In this document: positions 34,260 through 37,108 of the stretch, in pieces
Position numbering within the stretch: the stretch's first letter is position 1
Layout: each line of letters begins with the position of its first letter
DNA from: Candidatus Sulfotelmatobacter sp.
GTDB lineage: Bacteria > Acidobacteriota > Terriglobia > Terriglobales > Acidobacteriaceae
Direction of reading: 5' to 3'
DNA length: 37,108 nucleotides
Assembly (NCBI GenBank): GCA_030039195.1
Contig: JASHQK010000481.1
Span: 1 to 37,108, forward strand
Notes under the pieces: model-generated
What the model saw: the letters and a program-made list of their open reading frames with translations, nothing else
Told to the model about the DNA's origin: nothing
Database searches by the model: none
Position numbers and translations under genes: made by a program

Positions 34260-35192
34260 ATGAGCGAAACTCGCAACGTAGTCATCATTGGCTCCGGATG
34301 CTCGGGACATACTGCCGCGCTTTACACTGCACGCGCGAACTTGAAGCCGCTAGTGATTGAGGGCCATGAGCCGGGAGGCCAGCTTTCTCTCACCACCATG
34401 GTCGAGAACTTTCCCGGGTTTCCTGAAGGCATCATGGGGCCGCAACTGGTCGAGAACATGCGCAAGCAGGCGGAGCGCTTCGGTGCTGAGTATCGGATGG
34501 CGCACCTGACCAGTGCGGACCTGAGCCAGCGTCCGTTTGTGCTGCACATCGGGCACAACGTGGTGCACGCACAAACGCTGATTATCGCCAGTGGTGCGTC
34601 GGCTCGATGGTTGGGACTGCCGCACGAGCAGCAACTCATAGGCCACGGAGTTTCTTCGTGCGCCACGTGCGACGGCTTTTTTTTCACCGGCAAAGAAATC
34701 GTGGTCGTGGGCGGGGGAGACTCGGCGATGGAAGAGGCGCTGTTTCTGACGCGCTTCGCGACGAAAGTGACCATCATTCATCGCCGCGACACATTCCGCG
34801 CTTCGAAGATCATGCTAGAACGCGCGCAAAAGAACGACAAAATTCAGTTCCTTACCGACACGATCGTCGAGGATGTTCACGACGCCGGCAAGCAGGAAGT
34901 AACTTCGCTCAAGCTGAGAAATGTGAAGACCGGCGAGGTTTCGGATTTTCCCACGAGTGCGTTATTTCTCGGCATCGGCCACGTGCCCAACGCGAAGATG
35001 TTCGAAGGGCAACTGGATATGGACGCCGACGGATACCTGAAAACACATAATTACGTTTTCACGCGCGTGCATGGTGTCTACGCCTGCGGAGACGTGCAGG
35101 ACCGGCGGTATCGCCAGGCAATTACCGCCGCAGGAACAGGCTGCATGGCGGCGATAGAGGCCGAGAAATTCCTGGAAGCGCACGCAAAATAA
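34260..35192 (+). CDS. trxB: Thioredoxin reductase (NADPH)
   Basis: A 310-residue flavoprotein. The FAD-binding GSGCSGHTAALYTARANLKPLVIEG (residues 11-35) departs from the common GSGPAG at two positions. The redox pair is CATC at 134-137, and VVVGGGDSAMEEALFL is the NADPH Rossmann motif. VYACGDVQDRRYRQAITAAGTGCMAAIEAE closes the FAD site. It reduces thioredoxin, which supplies the Bcp peroxiredoxin at 13748. The size is normal. No strong Shine-Dalgarno was seen before ATG 34260. Confidence 0.95.
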   Translation: MSETRNVVIIGSGCSGHTAALYTARANLKPLVIEGHEPGGQLSLTTMVENFPGFPEGIMGPQLVENMRKQAERFGAEYRMAHLTSADLSQRPFVLHIGHNVVHAQTLIIASGASARWLGLPHEQQLIGHGVSSCATCDGFFFTGKEIVVVGGGDSAMEEALFLTRFATKVTIIHRRDTFRASKIMLERAQKNDKIQFLTDTIVEDVHDAGKQEVTSLKLRNVKTGEVSDFPTSALFLGIGHVPNAKMFEGQLDMDADGYLKTHNYVFTRVHGVYACGDVQDRRYRQAITAAGTGCMAAIEAEKFLEAHAK

Positions 35193-35351
35193 GACGAGTG
35201 CCAAACTCGCACCTCGTTGCAAAATCTGTGCGGCTGATCACGCTCGCGAACTGCCGGTTGTGATAAAAAATTCTGTGATCTTCATGCGAGGATCGGCCGT
35301 GCGTTTTCTTATCTTTCCGGGCCGTATCCTTTTCCAACAGGCAGGTACTCC

Positions 35352-36278
35352 ATGTTGAGGGCGTTCTTCGTTCATCTGTCTGAAAACCGGTCTTTGCGCA
35401 ACTTCGCCGAGCAGTCTGCGCTGGGACGGCGGGTCTCGAGCCGCTTCGTCGCCGGCACGGAAATTGCCGACGCGGTGCGAGTGACAGAAGCCGTCAATCG
35501 CGCCGGAATGAGCGTCAGCATCGATAATCTAGGCGAGAACGTTACCAGTCCGGACGAAGCCCGCCAGAGCGCGCAACTCTATCATCAGATTCTTGATGCC
35601 ATCGCGGCCAACAATCTCAATGCGAATATCAGCCTCAAACTCACGCACATGGGGCTGGATGTCGACGAGAAGCTGGCGCGCGAGCAGGTTTTGAGCCTGG
35701 TGGATAAAGCGGCGGCGATGACGCCGCGCGGCTTTGTGCGCGTGGACATGGAGGGATCTCCGTACACCCAGCGCACGCTCGATTTTGTCCACGAATTGCA
35801 TCGCATGCCGGGAAATGGAAACAGCGTCGGTACTGTGATTCAGGCATATTTGAAACGGTCGGAAACGGACGTTGCCGATCTGCTGGCCGAGGGAATCCGC
35901 ATTCGCCTTTGCAAGGGCGCGTATAAAGAACCGGCGAGCATTGCATTCGAAGCCAAGGCCGACGTGGATGCGAATTACATAAAGCTGATGAAAGTCCTGA
36001 TGACGAGCGGCATTTATCACGGGCTGGCCACGCACGACGAAAAGATCATTCGCGCGGCGCAAGCCTTCGCTGTACAGGAAAAGATCGATCGCGATTCGTT
36101 CGAATTCCAGATGCTCTATGGGATTCGCCGCGATCTGCAGCAGAAGCTGGTGCGCGATGGATGGAGGATGCGCGTATACATTCCATTCGGCTCGGAATGG
36201 TATCCGTACTTCATGCGGCGGCTGGGCGAGCGGCCGGCCAATGTGTTCTTTATAGCAAGAAACCTGCTGCGGAAATAA
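35352..36278 (+). CDS. Proline dehydrogenase (monofunctional, FAD)
   Basis: A 308-residue enzyme oxidising proline to pyrroline-5-carboxylate at the inner membrane. It is the short, monofunctional type seen in Deinococcus-Thermus and Bacillus rather than fused PutA. Signatures include SIDNLGENV, NISLKLTHMGLD, FVRVDMEGSPYTQRTL, RIRLCKGAYKEP, LATHDE, FEFQMLYGIRRDLQ and YIPFGSEWYPYFMRRLGERPANV, covering the FAD and substrate sites. No pyrroline-5-carboxylate dehydrogenase gene is in view. Start ATG 35352. Confidence 0.95.
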   Translation: MLRAFFVHLSENRSLRNFAEQSALGRRVSSRFVAGTEIADAVRVTEAVNRAGMSVSIDNLGENVTSPDEARQSAQLYHQILDAIAANNLNANISLKLTHMGLDVDEKLAREQVLSLVDKAAAMTPRGFVRVDMEGSPYTQRTLDFVHELHRMPGNGNSVGTVIQAYLKRSETDVADLLAEGIRIRLCKGAYKEPASIAFEAKADVDANYIKLMKVLMTSGIYHGLATHDEKIIRAAQAFAVQEKIDRDSFEFQMLYGIRRDLQQKLVRDGWRMRVYIPFGSEWYPYFMRRLGERPANVFFIARNLLRK

Positions 36279-36416
36279 GCGGCGCGAAGTATATTTCCCC
36301 GGCCCTGCGCCTCAGCACGCGTCTGCCCGAACCTGACCTGGTAACTCCTTTGAGCCGTTGTTCTGATTGGGGGACATAACTTCCGGTTTGCCCGTGGTCC
36401 GTTCTCAGAGGTCAGA

Positions 36417-36422
36417 GATAAT
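36417..36422 (+). promoter_or_regulatory. -10-like element before the APH-like gene
   Basis: GATAAT ends 7 nt before ATG 36430, with no Shine-Dalgarno between them. Confidence 0.4.
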
Positions 36423-36429
36423 TAGACTT

Positions 36430-37108
36430 ATGATTCCAGGCGCTCCCGTTCAATCGCGTTGGCTCCGAGCGAAGCCGCGCCGCTCGCTTCCTGCGCGCGT
36501 GTTGGAGGACATCATTGGCACTGCATTTCCACGCTGCCGGTTGGTGGACGCGCAGCCCTTCGCTGATGGCTTCCGTAACGCCAATTTCAGGCTCCGGCTC
36601 GACTCAATACCTGGATTCGTTGTGCTTCGTATTTATGAACACGATCCTTCGCTTTGCGCCAAAGAAGTAGATCTCCTCAACTCAATCAAATCTTCAGTTC
36701 CCGTCCCCGCAATCATCCATGCCGAGCCTGAAGGACTCAATGAAATTCCTCCTTTTCTGTTCATGCACTACGTCGACGGAATCAGCTTACGTGAATTGAA
36801 GCGCAAGGGGGACTCTGGCTCGATCGCCCAGGCTGCGTCTAGCGCAGGACAGACTCTGGCAGTAATCAACCGGACTACCTTCACCAAATCCGGATGGCTC
36901 GGTCCTGGACCAGTAGTGGGCGCCCCACTTTTGGAAGGCGCAAACCCGGGGCCGCGCTTTGTTGATTTATGTCTAGCATCTGGGAACAGTCAGATTTACT
37001 TGGGATCCGAGTTGACCGATCAAGTCCACGCCCTGGTTTGGTCGTACGCCCCACACCTCGCCGCACTGGATGACGAGACATGTCTCGTTCATGGTGACTT
37101 TGGCAAAC
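36430..37108 (+). CDS. Aminoglycoside phosphotransferase-family (choline kinase-like fold) protein, 5' part
   Basis: An open frame of 226 residues running off the window edge. It resembles the APH/choline kinase fold: FADGFRNANFRLRL (glycine-poor nucleotide loop), VVLRIY with the expected Lys replaced by Arg, PPFLFMHYVDG as hinge, and near the end CLVHGDFGK, which matches the catalytic H-G-D motif. Members phosphorylate small molecules or antibiotics, but most environmental relatives are not resistance genes. The substrate is unknown and the C-terminal half is missing. Confidence 0.8.
   Translation, partial: MIPGAPVQSRWLRAKPRRSLPARVLEDIIGTAFPRCRLVDAQPFADGFRNANFRLRLDSIPGFVVLRIYEHDPSLCAKEVDLLNSIKSSVPVPAIIHAEPEGLNEIPPFLFMHYVDGISLRELKRKGDSGSIAQAASSAGQTLAVINRTTFTKSGWLGPGPVVGAPLLEGANPGPRFVDLCLASGNSQIYLGSELTDQVHALVWSYAPHLAALDDETCLVHGDFGK

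Overview
The window looks like chromosomal DNA of an acidobacterium, most likely Terriglobia (subdivision 1, Koribacter-like). This is inferred from its GC-rich composition, a full Gram-negative lipid A/core sugar gene set, many intergenic palindromic repeats that give junk translations of the CHPERS and TTExRRHG type, and the mix of housekeeping genes with secreted proteins of unknown function. No rRNA, transposase, integrase, prophage or CRISPR array was seen.

Layout. 1-891: the 3' part of a TPR protein. 1136-6754 (minus): a tight operon running waaA, lpxK, rfaE1, rfaE2, a family 9 heptosyltransferase gene and an ICMT-like methyltransferase gene, with overlapping ends; it builds lipid A, Kdo and the heptose core. 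6847-10376 (plus): an unknown membrane-anchored or secreted protein, gatB, a VOC protein and another anchored protein. 10490-13662 (minus): a Tat-exported GH1 glycosidase and a repeat-bearing secreted protein. 13748-16742 (plus): a Bcp peroxiredoxin, a 3-methyladenine glycosylase, a secreted serine hydrolase with an EF-hand loop, and a Gly/Trp/Tyr-rich secreted protein. 16872-19476 (minus): a pantothenate cluster (panB, two small envelope genes, panC). 19803-20035: a degenerate tRNA-Asp-like gene followed by hairpins, an inverted copy of its own anticodon arm and a terminator. 20302-23817 (minus): glnS and a B12-binding radical SAM protein, the latter with a 27-bp palindrome at its start codon. 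23922-25268: an M48 protease. 25434-28201 (minus): perR-katG with a PerR box. 28352-37108 (plus): rlmB, a gluzincin-like lipoprotein with a Glu-to-Gln change in its zinc motif, a beta-CASP nuclease, a KdsC-like phosphatase, a secreted unknown, trxB, proline dehydrogenase and a truncated aminoglycoside-phosphotransferase-like gene.

The genes fall into a few themes: envelope building (the LPS operon, the KdsC-like phosphatase, M48), redox defence (Bcp, PerR/KatG, TrxB), translation (GatB, GlnRS, RlmB, the tRNA), CoA supply (PanB, PanC) and DNA repair. Two observations stand out. At least seven genes have a -10-like hexamer 6-9 nt before the start codon and no Shine-Dalgarno, which suggests leaderless transcripts. 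The tRNA-Asp-like locus can form an unusual long-range structure. At least four families of palindromic repeats occupy the intergenic gaps, and one may overlap the usual start prediction of rfaE2.
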